From: Nitrospinaceae bacterium UBA3496
Lineage (GTDB): Bacteria > UBA8248
Direction: 5' to 3'
DNA length: 32,075 nucleotides
Assembly (NCBI GenBank): GCA_002377645.1
Contig: DFQF01000058.1
Location: 1-32,075 of the forward strand
The notes under the pieces were generated by a model. That model ran no database searches, was not told the origin of the DNA, and saw only the letters and a program-made list of their open reading frames with translations. Positions within the stretch are counted from its first letter, which is position 1, and every line of letters starts with the position of its first letter. The translations under genes were made by a program, and so were the position numbers. Of this stretch, positions 8,698 through 17,712 are shown piece by piece.

Positions 8698-9093
8698 TTG
8701 AATTCACTTCATCAATCCTTTGAAGATTCCATACCTAATCCTACTGGTCCTTTCGTTCAGGTTCGCCAAATTGGAGACATTTTCTTTATTTCTGGTCAGA
8801 GAGGAATAGATCCTAAAAATAATCAATTGGTCGAATATGATATTGAGAAACGTACTCGGCAGACTATAATTAATCTGAAATCTATTGTCGAAAGTAGGGG
8901 AGGTTGTATGCAGGATATAGTTTCCACTACTGTCTACGTAACAGACATGAAAAATTCTAGACCGATTATAAACGAATTATATGAAGAATTTTTTGGGAAA
9001 AATCTTCCAACAAGAACTATTGTTGAAATTTCTGGACTGAATCAAGACGATATTGTTGAAATTGAAGCGATTGCCCATATCCCCAAAAAATAA
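8698..9093 (+). CDS. RidA/YjgF-family enamine/imine deaminase
   Basis: RidA proteins hydrolyse reactive enamine/imine intermediates released by PLP enzymes such as threonine dehydratase, forming trimers in the cytosol. The 131-residue length fits. Recognisable family segments are FFISGQRGIDPKNNQL near residues 29-44, the helix RQTIINLKSIVESRGG, VSTTVYVTDMKN, the conserved Arg in LPTRTIVEI, and the C-terminal IEAIAHI. The start is TTG, with AGG about 8 nt upstream. The presence of a PLP dehydratase 1.4 kb away suits the role, although the two are not in one operon. The gene converges with the DsbA-like selenoprotein gene (7-bp gap). The exact subclass is not determined. Confidence 0.88.
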   Translation: MNSLHQSFEDSIPNPTGPFVQVRQIGDIFFISGQRGIDPKNNQLVEYDIEKRTRQTIINLKSIVESRGGCMQDIVSTTVYVTDMKNSRPIINELYEEFFGKNLPTRTIVEISGLNQDDIVEIEAIAHIPKK

Positions 9094-9100
9094 TAGAGAA

Positions 9101-9733
9101 TTAATCTTCTTTTTCTTGTTCTTCTATAAGTTTTTGCTTTACACGGTCAATTTCTTCTTTTAATTCTTCAATTACATCTACTCCCCAAAAAATCTTTCCT
9201 CTTATAACGAATGAGGGAATACCAAAAATCCCTAAACTTTTTCCTTGTGATCTTTGGCTATGTAAAACAGATAGATACTGTTTCTCATCGATAACTTTTT
9301 TTATTTCTTTGCTATCTAGACCAACTTCTTCTCCAAGTTGTAAGAGAGTTTCAGGATCTTCGATGTCTAAGTCTTCTACCCATCGAGCCTTATAAATCCT
9401 GTTTCTATATTCTTTCAATTTTCCTTTTTCTCGAGAATATATTGTTGCTAAATGGGCATTCGTTGTTCTGCAATTCTTTTCTGGAGGATTTATTGGAACA
9501 TTATATTTATCTGCAAGTGGTTTGAACTTTGTGTTATATAATTCCAATTTCTTCTCTGTTGTATAAGGAGCGAATGGTTGTTCGGGGGGTCTTCCCTCCC
9601 AAGAAACCCATTCAACTTGGATGTCAGGATCTTCTTCTAAAACTGGGGTTCCACCTACAGTGGCAACATAACAAAAAGGTCATGTGAAGTCAGAATATTT
9701 TGTAACGATGATTGGTTCTTCTAATTTGCTCAT
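9101..9733 (-). CDS. DsbA-like thioredoxin-fold selenoprotein (in-frame TGA = Sec18)
   Basis: From an ATG at 9733 with AAGGAG 6 nt upstream, the frame reads through a single TGA (9680-9682, codon 18) to a normal stop, giving 210 residues. The context is YSDFTUPFCYVA, exactly where DsbA/FrnE-type proteins carry the CPxC redox motif, so Sec replaces the first, nucleophilic Cys and Cys21 is the resolving residue. The helical insertion follows, then the cis-proline loop GIFGIPSF with Pro173. There is no signal peptide, so it is probably cytosolic, like FrnE-type oxidoreductases. A SECIS-like hairpin lies at 9651-9663. The gene begins 40 bp after metX on the same strand and may be co-transcribed with it. 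An annotation starting at the internal TTG at 9547 would lose the active site. Confidence 0.88.
9651..9663 (-). promoter_or_regulatory. Bacterial SECIS-like hairpin of the DsbA-like gene
   Basis: On the minus strand, 16 nt after the TGA, CCAC pairs with GTGG around the loop TGTAG. The stem can extend by two TT/AA pairs past a bulged G. The stem is short but the distance and the G/U in the loop fit a bacterial SECIS. Confidence comes mostly from the protein context. Confidence 0.55.
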
Positions 9734-9773
9734 AATTTCTCCTTTACAACATTGAAACAATAATAGTTAATGT

Positions 9774-11201
9774 CTAGACAACCTCAGCTCTGTCGTGATC
9801 TATTTTTCCATAACCACCTTCATCTACCCAAATACCTCGATCTCTAAGATACTTTACAACGGATTGAACCACTTCGTCATCCCCTTTGAACTCGCATACC
9901 TGCCATCCTGAGTTCGTATTTACTTCTCCTCTTATGATGTTAACCTCTAATTCAAATTTTTTTCCTAGTTCCCACAAAACAGGCAAACTTACTTGAGTGG
10001 ATGGAAAAGTAAGCACAAATCTTCTAGTTTTGCTAGGAATTTCAAATCCGTGTATACCAATTTCATCTTTTTTCTCAACACGGTCTAAAAAATTTTGTAC
10101 TATCTGTGTAAGTTTGTCGTATTGAACTAGAAACGCATCATGACCATATGTCGATTCAACTGTATGCAGTTCGACTTTTTTCTGAATCTCTTGTAATGAT
10201 TCAGCTATTTCCGTACTACATTCAGTTGGGAACAACCAATCAGAGATGAAACTAATTAAACAGCAATTAGTATTTAATGTTTTAAGGGCATCTTTGAGAG
10301 AATTAGAGTTAGATTTTATATCATAGAGATCCATCATTCTAGTAAGATAAATATAGGAATTTGCATCAAAACGATTTGAAAACTTTTCCCCTTGATAATC
10401 TAAGTATCTTTCAACTTCATATCGAGCGTTTACATCTTCAAGAAGATTTTCGTTTTCTTTAGTTTTTCTTCCAAATTTTTCCCACATTATTCTATTACTT
10501 AAATAAGTTATATGAGCAATCATACGTGCAGTCATTAATCCCTTAGAGGGATTTTCTGGCTTGCTATAATTCCCCTCACTCCAATTTTGATCAGTCATAA
10601 TTGCGTGACGACCGATTTTATTCCATGCTATCCCCATGGGATTTAGACAAGCAGCAGCAGCAACAGGAATTATAGATTCACAAAATTCACTGTAACGTAT
10701 TCCCCATTCTAAAGTCTGCATTCCAGCGAGTGAACCACCAATAACAGTTTTAAGACCTGTAATCCCGAGTGCTTGTAATGTTTTCATTTGTAATTCAACT
10801 GTATCCTCGACTGTGACGACAGGGAAGTTCATATGATAGGATTTGCCACTTGATGGATTCACTGAACTTGGCCCAGTAGTCCCTGAACAACCTCCTAGAT
10901 TGTTAGTGCAAATTACAAAATATTTGTTGGTATCTAGAGCTTTTTCTGGACCAATCATTGGATCCCACCAACCAGGACGGATATCATCTTTATTGTGATA
11001 TCCTGCTGCGTGTGCATCTCCGGTTAAAGCATGTATTACAAGTATTGCATTATCTTTTTTTGCATTTAATTTGCCGTATGTTTCATAAGCAACTTTTATC
11101 TTTTCGAGTACTTGACCAGAACTCGTTTTGAAAGGCTCGTCGAAATCTAAATATTGTGTTTCGATCAATTCTTTGATTTTCTCTTTGTTGTGATTGTTCA
11201 T
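9774..11201 (-). CDS. metX: Homoserine O-acetyltransferase MetX with C-terminal NIL domain
   Basis: MetX acylates homoserine (usually with acetyl-CoA) in methionine biosynthesis. The alpha/beta-hydrolase core spans about residues 15-375: nucleophile S157 in GGSLAGMQ, D321 in FISDWLFP and H354 in YGHDAF form the triad, and NLGGCSGTTGPSS is the family signature. The protein is 475 residues, about 100 longer than usual. The extra C-terminus (about 393-462; RRFVLTFPSTQVSLPVL, then a VNIIRGEV segment and an EVVQSVVKYLRDRGIWVD helix-strand) matches the NIL domain known at the C-terminus of the methionine importer ATPase MetN. It could sense methionine, which would give feedback control, but that is inference. 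Whether acetyl- or succinyl-CoA is used cannot be decided here. I see no SAM riboswitch upstream. Confidence 0.92.
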   Translation of the reverse strand: MNNHNKEKIKELIETQYLDFDEPFKTSSGQVLEKIKVAYETYGKLNAKKDNAILVIHALTGDAHAAGYHNKDDIRPGWWDPMIGPEKALDTNKYFVICTNNLGGCSGTTGPSSVNPSSGKSYHMNFPVVTVEDTVELQMKTLQALGITGLKTVIGGSLAGMQTLEWGIRYSEFCESIIPVAAAACLNPMGIAWNKIGRHAIMTDQNWSEGNYSKPENPSKGLMTARMIAHITYLSNRIMWEKFGRKTKENENLLEDVNARYEVERYLDYQGEKFSNRFDANSYIYLTRMMDLYDIKSNSNSLKDALKTLNTNCCLISFISDWLFPTECSTEIAESLQEIQKKVELHTVESTYGHDAFLVQYDKLTQIVQNFLDRVEKKDEIGIHGFEIPSKTRRFVLTFPSTQVSLPVLWELGKKFELEVNIIRGEVNTNSGWQVCEFKGDDEVVQSVVKYLRDRGIWVDEGGYGKIDHDRAEVV

Positions 11202-11320
11202 ATTATTCTCTAGAAGATTAACTTTTCTAATACTAAATAAAATTATATTTTAACGATCTTTTAAAGCTTTGGTAATATGAAATTACGTTTTTGTCGTTTT
11301 TTTTTAATTTTGAGTTACTA

Positions 11321-12094
11321 ATGATAGTTTCTAGTTTTGAGAAAAGTATAAGACTAACAACACAGCATGATCATGCACGTGTTTCAGGTACGATTGCGAG
11401 AAATTGGAAGGGAAATCATATTGTACCTGAAGTTAATCAACTTTTGAAAGATTCAACTTTCTTTGCAATAGATAATCATGATGTTGGATGGTACGATTTA
11501 GATTTAAACCCGATTCTTGACAGAAAAATTCAAATGCCTTTTAGTTTTTTTTCTACAACTCCTGAAAATGTAGTTGGATTATGGGAAGAGAGTATTAAAA
11601 TCTGTGAACGTTTTTCAGCTTTTTCTGGGTATTTGGTAAGTATGCATTTTTACAGGCTTGCTAAAGTAGGAATGGATGACGCTCCAGAATCACAATTTAA
11701 AACACTAAACAATTTTGTTTATCAAGAAGAAAATAGGCAAAGGGAATTAAAGAAAAGAATGAGGGAAATTGAGAACCTCCACAAAGAGAGTCTAACTGAA
11801 CTTTTAAGGTTTTCTGATACTCTTTCCCTTTTGCTTTGTCGTGCGCCAGAAATAACTCCAAAGCCGAATGTTATCACTTCACTTTTGAAGGGTTCTGTTA
11901 AAGTAAAGATTAATGAAAATTTAGAAAAAATGGAAATATCTCCATGGCCATTCGTTGAAGATTCTCTGTTAATCCGTATACCTTCTTTGACAATTCCTAA
12001 GATTAAGTTTGAAAGTGATGAAGATTTACAAGATGCGATTTCTTTAGGCAAGGTTAGTATTTACGAGACTCTTATTGAACCTATAATCGTTTGA
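11321..12094 (+). CDS. DUF3891-family protein
   Basis: This protein of about 257 residues matches the DUF3891 family by its N-terminal motif TTQHDHARVSGTIARNW (H16, D17, H18) and the HD-like motif NHDVGWYDLD (H53, D54, W57), followed by SMHFYRLA. The conserved His/Asp set suggests a metal-binding, HD-like fold, but no biochemical role is established to my knowledge. I prefer the ATG at 11321 over the in-frame TTG at 11291, because the extra residues are hydrophobic and AT-driven and the family similarity begins right after the ATG. It is followed 13 bp later by a Nudix gene on the same strand, so the two are probably co-transcribed. Confidence 0.8.
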   Translation: MIVSSFEKSIRLTTQHDHARVSGTIARNWKGNHIVPEVNQLLKDSTFFAIDNHDVGWYDLDLNPILDRKIQMPFSFFSTTPENVVGLWEESIKICERFSAFSGYLVSMHFYRLAKVGMDDAPESQFKTLNNFVYQEENRQRELKKRMREIENLHKESLTELLRFSDTLSLLLCRAPEITPKPNVITSLLKGSVKVKINENLEKMEISPWPFVEDSLLIRIPSLTIPKIKFESDEDLQDAISLGKVSIYETLIEPIIV

Positions 12095-12107
12095 TTTTGG
12101 ATTTTCT

Positions 12108-12509
12108 ATGAATTCAAATTTACAAAAAATAAAAGTAGTTGCCGGGATAGTCTTTTATGAAAAAAAGATCTTAATAACTAAAAGACCTCTCAATGTTCAT
12201 ATGGGAGGAAAATGGGAGTTTCCAGGAGGGAAAGTCGAAAAAGATGAATCTGATAGTGAAGCTCTAAGAAGAGAATTGAATGAAGAACTCTCAATTGATG
12301 TGATTGTGAATAAATTATTATTAGAAACTAAGCATACTTATCAAAATTTTGAAGTGGATTTATTTTTTTATGAATGTCATGTTAGTTCCAATAAAGTGTC
12401 CAACAATTTTGTTTTAGAGCACAAATGGATTTTTCCTTTAGAACTTAAAAACTATTCTTTTCCCCCAGCGAACAAAAAAATTAAGTCATTAATTCTTGAA
12501 AGTTGTTGA
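12108..12509 (+). CDS. Nudix hydrolase, MutT-like
   Basis: This 133-residue protein is a Nudix pyrophosphohydrolase. The Nudix box runs from G41 to I63 (GKVEKDESDSEALRRELNEE and on), keeping the REUxEE catalytic core; the penultimate Gly of the consensus is Ser. The N-terminal KVVAGIVFYEKKILITKRP and WEFPGGK follow the MutT pattern of 8-oxo-dGTP diphosphatases that cleanse the nucleotide pool, and the size fits. The specific substrate is inferred from overall resemblance only. The gene ends with TGT TGA one base from the convergent methyltransferase stop. Confidence 0.88.
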   Translation: MNSNLQKIKVVAGIVFYEKKILITKRPLNVHMGGKWEFPGGKVEKDESDSEALRRELNEELSIDVIVNKLLLETKHTYQNFEVDLFFYECHVSSNKVSNNFVLEHKWIFPLELKNYSFPPANKKIKSLILESC

Positions 12510-12510
12510 T

Positions 12511-13206
12511 TTAAGATTTTTTTGTCGCACTAACAACTAATCTTCTTCCATAAAGTGATTGGGGTGTACTGCATAATTCCCAAAAGTCTCTTTCTTCTTT
12601 GGTTTTACTTTTTCTGTGTTTTGATTTGCAATAAATTTTTTGTGGAAACCCAAATATCTTTTCTATGAAATGTTTTGGTTTTTTTTCATCAACTTCGTAT
12701 ATTTTTATTTCCTCAAATTTTGCCATTTTCAAAAATGTGTATAACCAAGGAAACGACCACGGCATAATATGCATATGTGCCCCAGGTTTCATTCTGCCTA
12801 TTAAATTTGAATAACTAGGAAAAAATCCACAAAAAAGATATTTTAATTTTGACAAGGGATACCAGATGTTTGGTGTGGTAACTACGAAAATACCTCCTTT
12901 TTGAAGGTGTTTGAAAACTGATTCTAAAAAGAGAGATGGATTTCCGATGTGTTCTATTCCTTCACATGAAACTATAGCGTCATATTTTGGAAGTTCTGAA
13001 GGCAATCCAAACTCTAAGTTTGAGGAATGAAAATTTCTATATCCTTCTGGTTTGTCTTCATATAGGTCTATACCGTCAATCTCAGTTGAGTTATCTCCCA
13101 TAGTTTTGAGCCATCCATTTCCAGATGGTGCATCCAAGATCGCATGAGGTTTTTTTTCTTCTATTATCTTTAAGACAACTGGCATGTACGACTTTACTTT
13201 AGACAT
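12511..13206 (-). CDS. Class I SAM-dependent methyltransferase
   Basis: This 231-residue protein has the Rossmann-like methyltransferase fold. Motif I is AILDAPSGNGWL (about residues 19-30), the acidic end of strand 2 is IDGIDLYED, and the motif-IV region is YDAIVSCEGIEHIGNPSLFL, followed by LQKGGIFVVTTPN. The EGIEHI pattern resembles the UbiG/MetW/Methyltransf_11 group. Downstream aromatic residues may form the acceptor pocket, but the acceptor is unknown. The gene starts 40 bp after ilvD on the same strand and could share its transcript. AGG lies 8 nt before the ATG. Confidence 0.83.
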   Translation of the reverse strand: MSKVKSYMPVVLKIIEEKKPHAILDAPSGNGWLKTMGDNSTEIDGIDLYEDKPEGYRNFHSSNLEFGLPSELPKYDAIVSCEGIEHIGNPSLFLESVFKHLQKGGIFVVTTPNIWYPLSKLKYLFCGFFPSYSNLIGRMKPGAHMHIMPWSFPWLYTFLKMAKFEEIKIYEVDEKKPKHFIEKIFGFPQKIYCKSKHRKSKTKEERDFWELCSTPQSLYGRRLVVSATKKS

Positions 13207-13246
13207 GTAAGGACCTGTTTAATATCATGAAATGTTAATTATTACT

Positions 13247-14938
13247 TTATGCGTCAGTTACACAACCCTCAGAAGCAGATGAAACACATTTTGCGTATTT
13301 ATATAGAGTCCCTTTTGTAAACTTCAAAGGTGGTTCTGACCATGCTGTTCTTCTTTTTTGAATTTCTTCTTCTGATATTTTTAGTTCCATGACTCTTTCA
13401 ATCGCATCAATAAGGATAGTATCTCCATCTTCTATTAGAGCAATTAATCCGCCTTCTTGAGCTTCTGGAGTAACATGACCCACAACAAATCCATGTGTTC
13501 CTCCAGAGAATCTGCCATCTGTTATGAGTGCCAAATCATTTCCTAACCCTGCGCCCATAATGGCTGAAGTGACTGTTAGCATTTCTCTCATTCCTGGACC
13601 ACCTTTCGGTCCTTCATATCTTATAATTACAACATCGCCTTTATGGATAGTATTATCTTCTAGCCCTTTTAAGGCTTCTTCTTCAGAATCAAAAACTTTA
13701 GCAGGACCTTCAAATCTTTCTCCTTCTTTTCCTGTGATTTTTGCAACAGATCCTTCTTTCGCTAGATTGCCATATAAGATTTGTAAATGCCCAGATTGTT
13801 TGATTGGGCTGCTTACAGGAAAAATAATTTTTTGTCCTTCAGACAATCCGGGAAGGATATCAATATTCTCTGCTAGAGTTTTTCCTGTTACGGTAAGGCA
13901 ATTCCCGTCAATATATCCTTCTTTCAGAAGAAGCTTTTGAACAGCAGGAACTCCTCCTTCGTTATGAAGATCTTCCATTACATATTTTCCGCTTGGTTTT
14001 AAGTCTGCTATATAGGGAGTTTTGTCGCTTATCTTCTGAAAATCATCAATAGTAAGTTCAACATTTATCGCTTTTGCAATAGCTATCATATGCATAACTG
14101 CATTTGTAGACCCACCAAGTGCCATGATTATCGTAATGGCATTTTCAAATGCTTGTTTAGTCATTATATCGCTGGGTAAGATATTTTTTTCTAGTAGATT
14201 GTACATGGCGTCACCAATATTTGAGCATTCCTTCTTTTTGTCATCACTCATAGCAGGGTTTGAAGCGCTAAATGGGAGACTCATTCCAAGGGACTCAATA
14301 GCAGAAGACATCGTGTTCGCCGTATACATTCCACCACACGCTCCACCACTCGGACAAGAATGTCGAATGATTTTATCTAAATCATTTTTTTCAATTTTAC
14401 CGCTAAAAAATTCTCCGTATGCTTGGAAGGCGGATACTACATCTAGTTTTTTTCCATCCAGAAAACCAGGACTGATTGTGCCGCCATACACCATTAAACT
14501 TGGTCTGTTTAATCTTGCCATTGCAATTAATGAACCAGGCATATTTTTGTCACAACCTGGGAGTGTAACTAATCCATCGTACCATTGAGCACTCACCACT
14601 GTTTCGATAGAATCTGCGATTATATCTCTTGATTGCAAAGAGTATTTCATTCCTTCCGTTCCCATAGAAATTCCGTCGCTTACTCCTATCGTATTGAAAA
14701 TCAAACCCACCATTTTTTTGTTCTCAGAAATACTATGTTTTATTATTTCGGCTAGTCTATTTAGATGAAAATTGCATGAATTGCCTTCCCACCACATACT
14801 TGCAATTCCAATTTGTGGATTTTGCATATCTGTTTCATCTAGGCCAGCTCCATAAAGCATGGCTTGTGAAGCAGCTTGTGATGGGGGTTCAGTAATCCTT
14901 CTGCTAAAAACATTTAGCTTTCTTTCGCCATTTTCCAT
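13247..14938 (-). CDS. ilvD: Dihydroxy-acid dehydratase IlvD
   Basis: IlvD dehydrates 2,3-dihydroxy-isovalerate and its homologue to the keto acids of valine and isoleucine, using an Fe-S cluster. At 563 residues the length is normal. Cluster and metal cysteines are visible in NSCNFHL (near residue 54), [10 protein letters not shown] (near 127) and [13 protein letters not shown] (near 200). The C-terminal [23 protein letters not shown] signature is intact. The usual GIASSWNE motif reads [12 protein letters not shown] here. A GGAG site lies 8-10 nt before the ATG. It begins 23 bp after the upstream lipoprotein gene, and no other branched-chain biosynthesis gene is next to it. Confidence 0.96.
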   Translation of the reverse strand: MENGERKLNVFSRRITEPPSQAASQAMLYGAGLDETDMQNPQIGIASMWWEGNSCNFHLNRLAEIIKHSISENKKMVGLIFNTIGVSDGISMGTEGMKYSLQSRDIIADSIETVVSAQWYDGLVTLPGCDKNMPGSLIAMARLNRPSLMVYGGTISPGFLDGKKLDVVSAFQAYGEFFSGKIEKNDLDKIIRHSCPSGGACGGMYTANTMSSAIESLGMSLPFSASNPAMSDDKKKECSNIGDAMYNLLEKNILPSDIMTKQAFENAITIIMALGGSTNAVMHMIAIAKAINVELTIDDFQKISDKTPYIADLKPSGKYVMEDLHNEGGVPAVQKLLLKEGYIDGNCLTVTGKTLAENIDILPGLSEGQKIIFPVSSPIKQSGHLQILYGNLAKEGSVAKITGKEGERFEGPAKVFDSEEEALKGLEDNTIHKGDVVIIRYEGPKGGPGMREMLTVTSAIMGAGLGNDLALITDGRFSGGTHGFVVGHVTPEAQEGGLIALIEDGDTILIDAIERVMELKISEEEIQKRRTAWSEPPLKFTKGTLYKYAKCVSSASEGCVTDA

Positions 14939-14961
14939 TCTTTAATCTCCAAAAAGATTGT

Positions 14962-15654
14962 TTATTTTAAAATTTTATGTTTTGTCACCGAACCATTACA
15001 CTTTGCCCATGGAGCCTTAAAACGCTTACCTTTTAATGGCTGAGAGCATTGATTTAATGGGTCTGATCCAGATTTTACCTCTAAACCGTCGGAATATCCA
15101 TCCAAATCACTATCTCTGTTTATTGGATTCAAATTCAGAATAACCTCATGACCATCATTCAGAAAATCTTCATCTGTATCTCTTTTGATAGGATTCGTTC
15201 GGTATTTAATAATTTCGTCTTTGTCTGAAAGCCCATCTCCATCAGTATCTGATTTTTTAGGATTTGTAAAAAATTTTCTTTTTTCATCAATATCCATTAG
15301 TCCGTCTCCGTCTCTGTCTACACAATTCTTATTGTATAATTGTAGCTTTGCATCTTTGATTCTTCTTAAAGACTTATTTATAAGATTGATTACGAGATTT
15401 TCATTTTCTTCATCTTTCATGCTAGAAATTTGGAAAATGAGAAAACGTATCATTTGAAAATTCTCAGGGACACATAATTCAAGACTGCCTTCAGTATCAA
15501 GTTTTACGAACTCTTCTTTTAACAATTGATGCTCTTTGTATATGGATTCTCTTAATAAATTAATTTTCTCTCCTTTGCTTTCTTGGAATAGAAAATGGGT
15601 ACAAGAAACTAGAGCAAGGATTGATATGATTGACAGACAAAAAATTCGAAACAT
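14962..15654 (-). CDS. Lipoprotein with four calcium-binding (thrombospondin-3-like) repeats
   Basis: This 230-residue predicted lipoprotein has a short signal segment ending in LALVSC, lipidated at Cys18. A helical, charged region follows (about 25-108). Four aspartate-rich DxDGDG-type loops then lie at about residues 113-124, 136-147, 159-170 and 181-192, spaced 22-23 residues apart, as in thrombospondin type 3 and bacterial calcium-binding repeats. The third is degenerate (DEDFLND). Cys residues flank the repeat block (C111 and C203). It is probably a calcium-stabilised outer-membrane or surface protein; no enzyme domain is visible. It precedes ilvD by 23 bp, likely through chance operon linkage. 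Confidence 0.85.
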   Translation of the reverse strand: MFRIFCLSIISILALVSCTHFLFQESKGEKINLLRESIYKEHQLLKEEFVKLDTEGSLELCVPENFQMIRFLIFQISSMKDEENENLVINLINKSLRRIKDAKLQLYNKNCVDRDGDGLMDIDEKRKFFTNPKKSDTDGDGLSDKDEIIKYRTNPIKRDTDEDFLNDGHEVILNLNPINRDSDLDGYSDGLEVKSGSDPLNQCSQPLKGKRFKAPWAKCNGSVTKHKILK

Positions 15655-15741
15655 TCTAAGCTCAATTATTTAAATGAAATTTAAAACATTTAATAATATA
15701 TAAATAATATATTCCAAGATAGTTTTTGTATTGTCTTTTTT

Positions 15742-15770
15742 TTGACATACTCATTTCTATCCATTACATA
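15742..15770 (+). promoter_or_regulatory. Possible sigma70 promoter of the amidase cluster
   Basis: A perfect TTGACA -35 (15742-15747) is followed after 17 nt by TACATA (15765-15770), with TAAAAT partly overlapping. It lies 55 bp before the first amidase ATG, in the only sizeable gap ahead of a long plus-strand gene run. The -10 match is modest. Confidence 0.5.
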
Positions 15771-15825
15771 AAATATTAGAATTCAATATTCGTTTTTATT
15801 GTTGTTTTTTTTTGGGTCTATTAAA

Positions 15826-16758
15826 ATGTCTAAGTATGAACTTATAGCAGACGAATCAAATATTCACTGGGGATTTTACGATGCTTCCCTGCACCCTGTA
15901 CTCACTATCGATGATGGCGATACTGTAGTGTTTTATACAGAGTCAGGAAGAAAAGATCTCGTTACAGCTTTGGGAGACAGAATTTCCTCTCAGTTGATAG
16001 ATATTTTTTCACATCATGAACAGGCTTTTGGTGCACATATTATGACGGGTCCTGTTTGTATTAACGGGGCAAAACAAGGAGACGTTTTAGAGGTAAACAT
16101 TAAGGATATTCAGACACGCTATGACTGGGGCTATAATGGTTTTCGTCCACTGGTTGGGGGGCTTCCAGAGGATTTTCCGTATTCTAGGGTTGTTGTCATC
16201 GATGTAGATAAGGAGAAAGGACTTGCAGATTGGGGCGCTGGAGTGAAAGTGCCAATCAAGCCTTTTTTTGGGAATTTCGGAGTAGCTCCTCCGAAATCAT
16301 ATGGGAAAGTTCCCTCGACACCACCTGCTGCTTGGGGTGGAAATACTGACAATAAAGAATTTGTAACTGGAACTAAAATATTTTTCCCGATTTTTAATGA
16401 TGGGGCTCTATTCTCTGTTGGAGATGGTCATGGATGTCAAGGTGATGGCGAAGCCAATATTAATGGGATAGAAATGGGTTTAATAGGAACTTTTGAGTTT
16501 AAGGTACGAAAAGATCTAAGTATTAATCTTCCTATTGCAGAATCTGAAACACATCATATTTTTATGGGTTTTGACCCCATTTTGGATAACGCCGCAAAAA
16601 TAGCACTTCGTGAAACTATTTATTTTTTAAAAAATTCTAAAGGATTACATCCTGATGATGCTTACACTTTATGTAGTCTTGCAGTTGATCTTCGTGTAAC
16701 CCAGATAGTGAATGGTTATAAGGGTGTACATGCAATGCTCCCTAAGTCAATTTTCTAA
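15826..16758 (+). CDS. Acetamidase/formamidase family protein, copy 1
   Basis: This protein belongs to the FmdA/AmdA family, which hydrolyses short amides (formamide, acetamide) to ammonia and the acid. I chose the ATG at 15826 (310 residues) rather than the in-frame TTG at 15799, since paralogues 2 and 3 start at the same relative place. Shared landmarks are WGFYDASLHPVL at the N-terminus, GPVCINGAKQGDVLEV, WGYNGFRPLVGGLPEDFPY, FFGNFGVAPP, GGNTDNKE and the metal/active-site GDGHGCQGDGE. All appear intact. It is first of three tandem copies (gaps of 2 bp and 1 bp), and the ribosome-binding site is weak. The real substrate could be another small amide or cyclic ureide. Confidence 0.9.
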   Translation: MSKYELIADESNIHWGFYDASLHPVLTIDDGDTVVFYTESGRKDLVTALGDRISSQLIDIFSHHEQAFGAHIMTGPVCINGAKQGDVLEVNIKDIQTRYDWGYNGFRPLVGGLPEDFPYSRVVVIDVDKEKGLADWGAGVKVPIKPFFGNFGVAPPKSYGKVPSTPPAAWGGNTDNKEFVTGTKIFFPIFNDGALFSVGDGHGCQGDGEANINGIEMGLIGTFEFKVRKDLSINLPIAESETHHIFMGFDPILDNAAKIALRETIYFLKNSKGLHPDDAYTLCSLAVDLRVTQIVNGYKGVHAMLPKSIF

Positions 16759-16760
16759 TT

Positions 16761-17711
16761 TTGGAGTTTAATATTAATAAAATAATTGCAAATTCTAGTT
16801 CAGTGCAGTGGGGATTCTATGATCCAGAAGCGAAACCTTTGTTTGATGTCTCTTCTGAGGATATTGTAGAGGTTCATACAGAGCCTGGAATGAGAGAAAT
16901 TGATTCTGAAATGAGAGAAATAGTTTCACCTGAACTGATTGATATCGTCGAAAATGGGGATCGTAAACTAGGAGGCCATATTTTAAATGGTCCAATAGGA
17001 ATAAGAGGGGCACTGGCAGGAGATGTTTTGGAAGTAAAAATGTTAGAAATTTTTCCAAGGTATAACTGGGGTTTTAACAGATTTCGACCATTATCAGGTG
17101 GTTTGCCAGAGGACTTCCCTTATGAAAGAAGAATTATAATTGAGATTGATAAAGAAAGAAATATTTGTGATTGGGAAACCGGGGTGCCAATTCCTCTTTC
17201 ACCGTTTTTTGGAAATATGGGGGTTGCTCCTCCTTTAAATCTTGGAAAGGTTCCATCTTCTGTTCCTGGTCCGTGGGGCGGAAATATGGATAATAAAGAA
17301 TTTACGGTAGGAACCAGTGTTTTTTTTCCAGTGTTTGTAGATGGCGCCCAGTTCTCCATTGGCGATGGACACGGATGTCAGGGAGATGGTGAAAGCTGTC
17401 TTTCTGCTTTGGAATGTGGTTTGGTTGGAAAAATACAATTTTTCCTTCACAAAAACACAACTCTAGATGTTCCTATGGCTGAATCTTCTTCAGATTATAT
17501 TTTTATGGGTTTTGATCCTGTCTTAGATAACGCAATCAAGAGTGTTATAAGAGAGACAATAAAATTTTTAGTTGAACGCTTTGAAATGAAAAAAGATGAC
17601 GCGTATACATTGTGTAGTCTCTCTTTAGATTTGCGCGTTACACAAATTGTCAATGGAACAAAAGGAGTCCATGGTCTTTTGTCCAAATCTTTATTTGAGG
17701 ATATGAAATAG
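16761..17711 (+). CDS. Acetamidase/formamidase family protein, copy 2
   Basis: This is the second tandem paralogue, 316 residues, beginning with TTG two bases after the stop of copy 1. It keeps the family landmarks (WGFYDPEAKPLF, GDVLEVKMLEIFPRYNWGFNRFRPLSGGLPEDFPY, FFGNMGVAPP, GGNMDNKE and GDGHGCQGDGE), so the presumed metal site is retained. It differs most from its neighbours: for example ERNICDWETGVPIPLS replaces the WGAG-type loop, and the Asn-Arg in NRFRP replaces Asn-Gly. This suggests a different substrate or a non-equivalent subunit. It should share one transcript and perhaps one complex with copies 1 and 3. Confidence 0.88.
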   Translation: MEFNINKIIANSSSVQWGFYDPEAKPLFDVSSEDIVEVHTEPGMREIDSEMREIVSPELIDIVENGDRKLGGHILNGPIGIRGALAGDVLEVKMLEIFPRYNWGFNRFRPLSGGLPEDFPYERRIIIEIDKERNICDWETGVPIPLSPFFGNMGVAPPLNLGKVPSSVPGPWGGNMDNKEFTVGTSVFFPVFVDGAQFSIGDGHGCQGDGESCLSALECGLVGKIQFFLHKNTTLDVPMAESSSDYIFMGFDPVLDNAIKSVIRETIKFLVERFEMKKDDAYTLCSLSLDLRVTQIVNGTKGVHGLLSKSLFEDMK

Positions 17712-17712
17712 T

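Noticed and set aside
11202..11320. SAM riboswitch or T-box before metX
   Set aside because: The gap is AT-rich and only about 119 bp; I see no conserved riboswitch core or stable multi-stem fold.
12498..12509. The MutT-like gene ends in TGT TGA (ESC then TGA), a possible C-terminal Cys-Sec pair
   Set aside because: Readthrough would add only about seven residues of unremarkable sequence, there is no G/C hairpin after the TGA, and the Nudix domain is already complete.
13524..13940. 138-residue plus-strand ORF inside ilvD
   Set aside because: It is antisense to a complete, conserved ilvD and has no independent family features or start signal.
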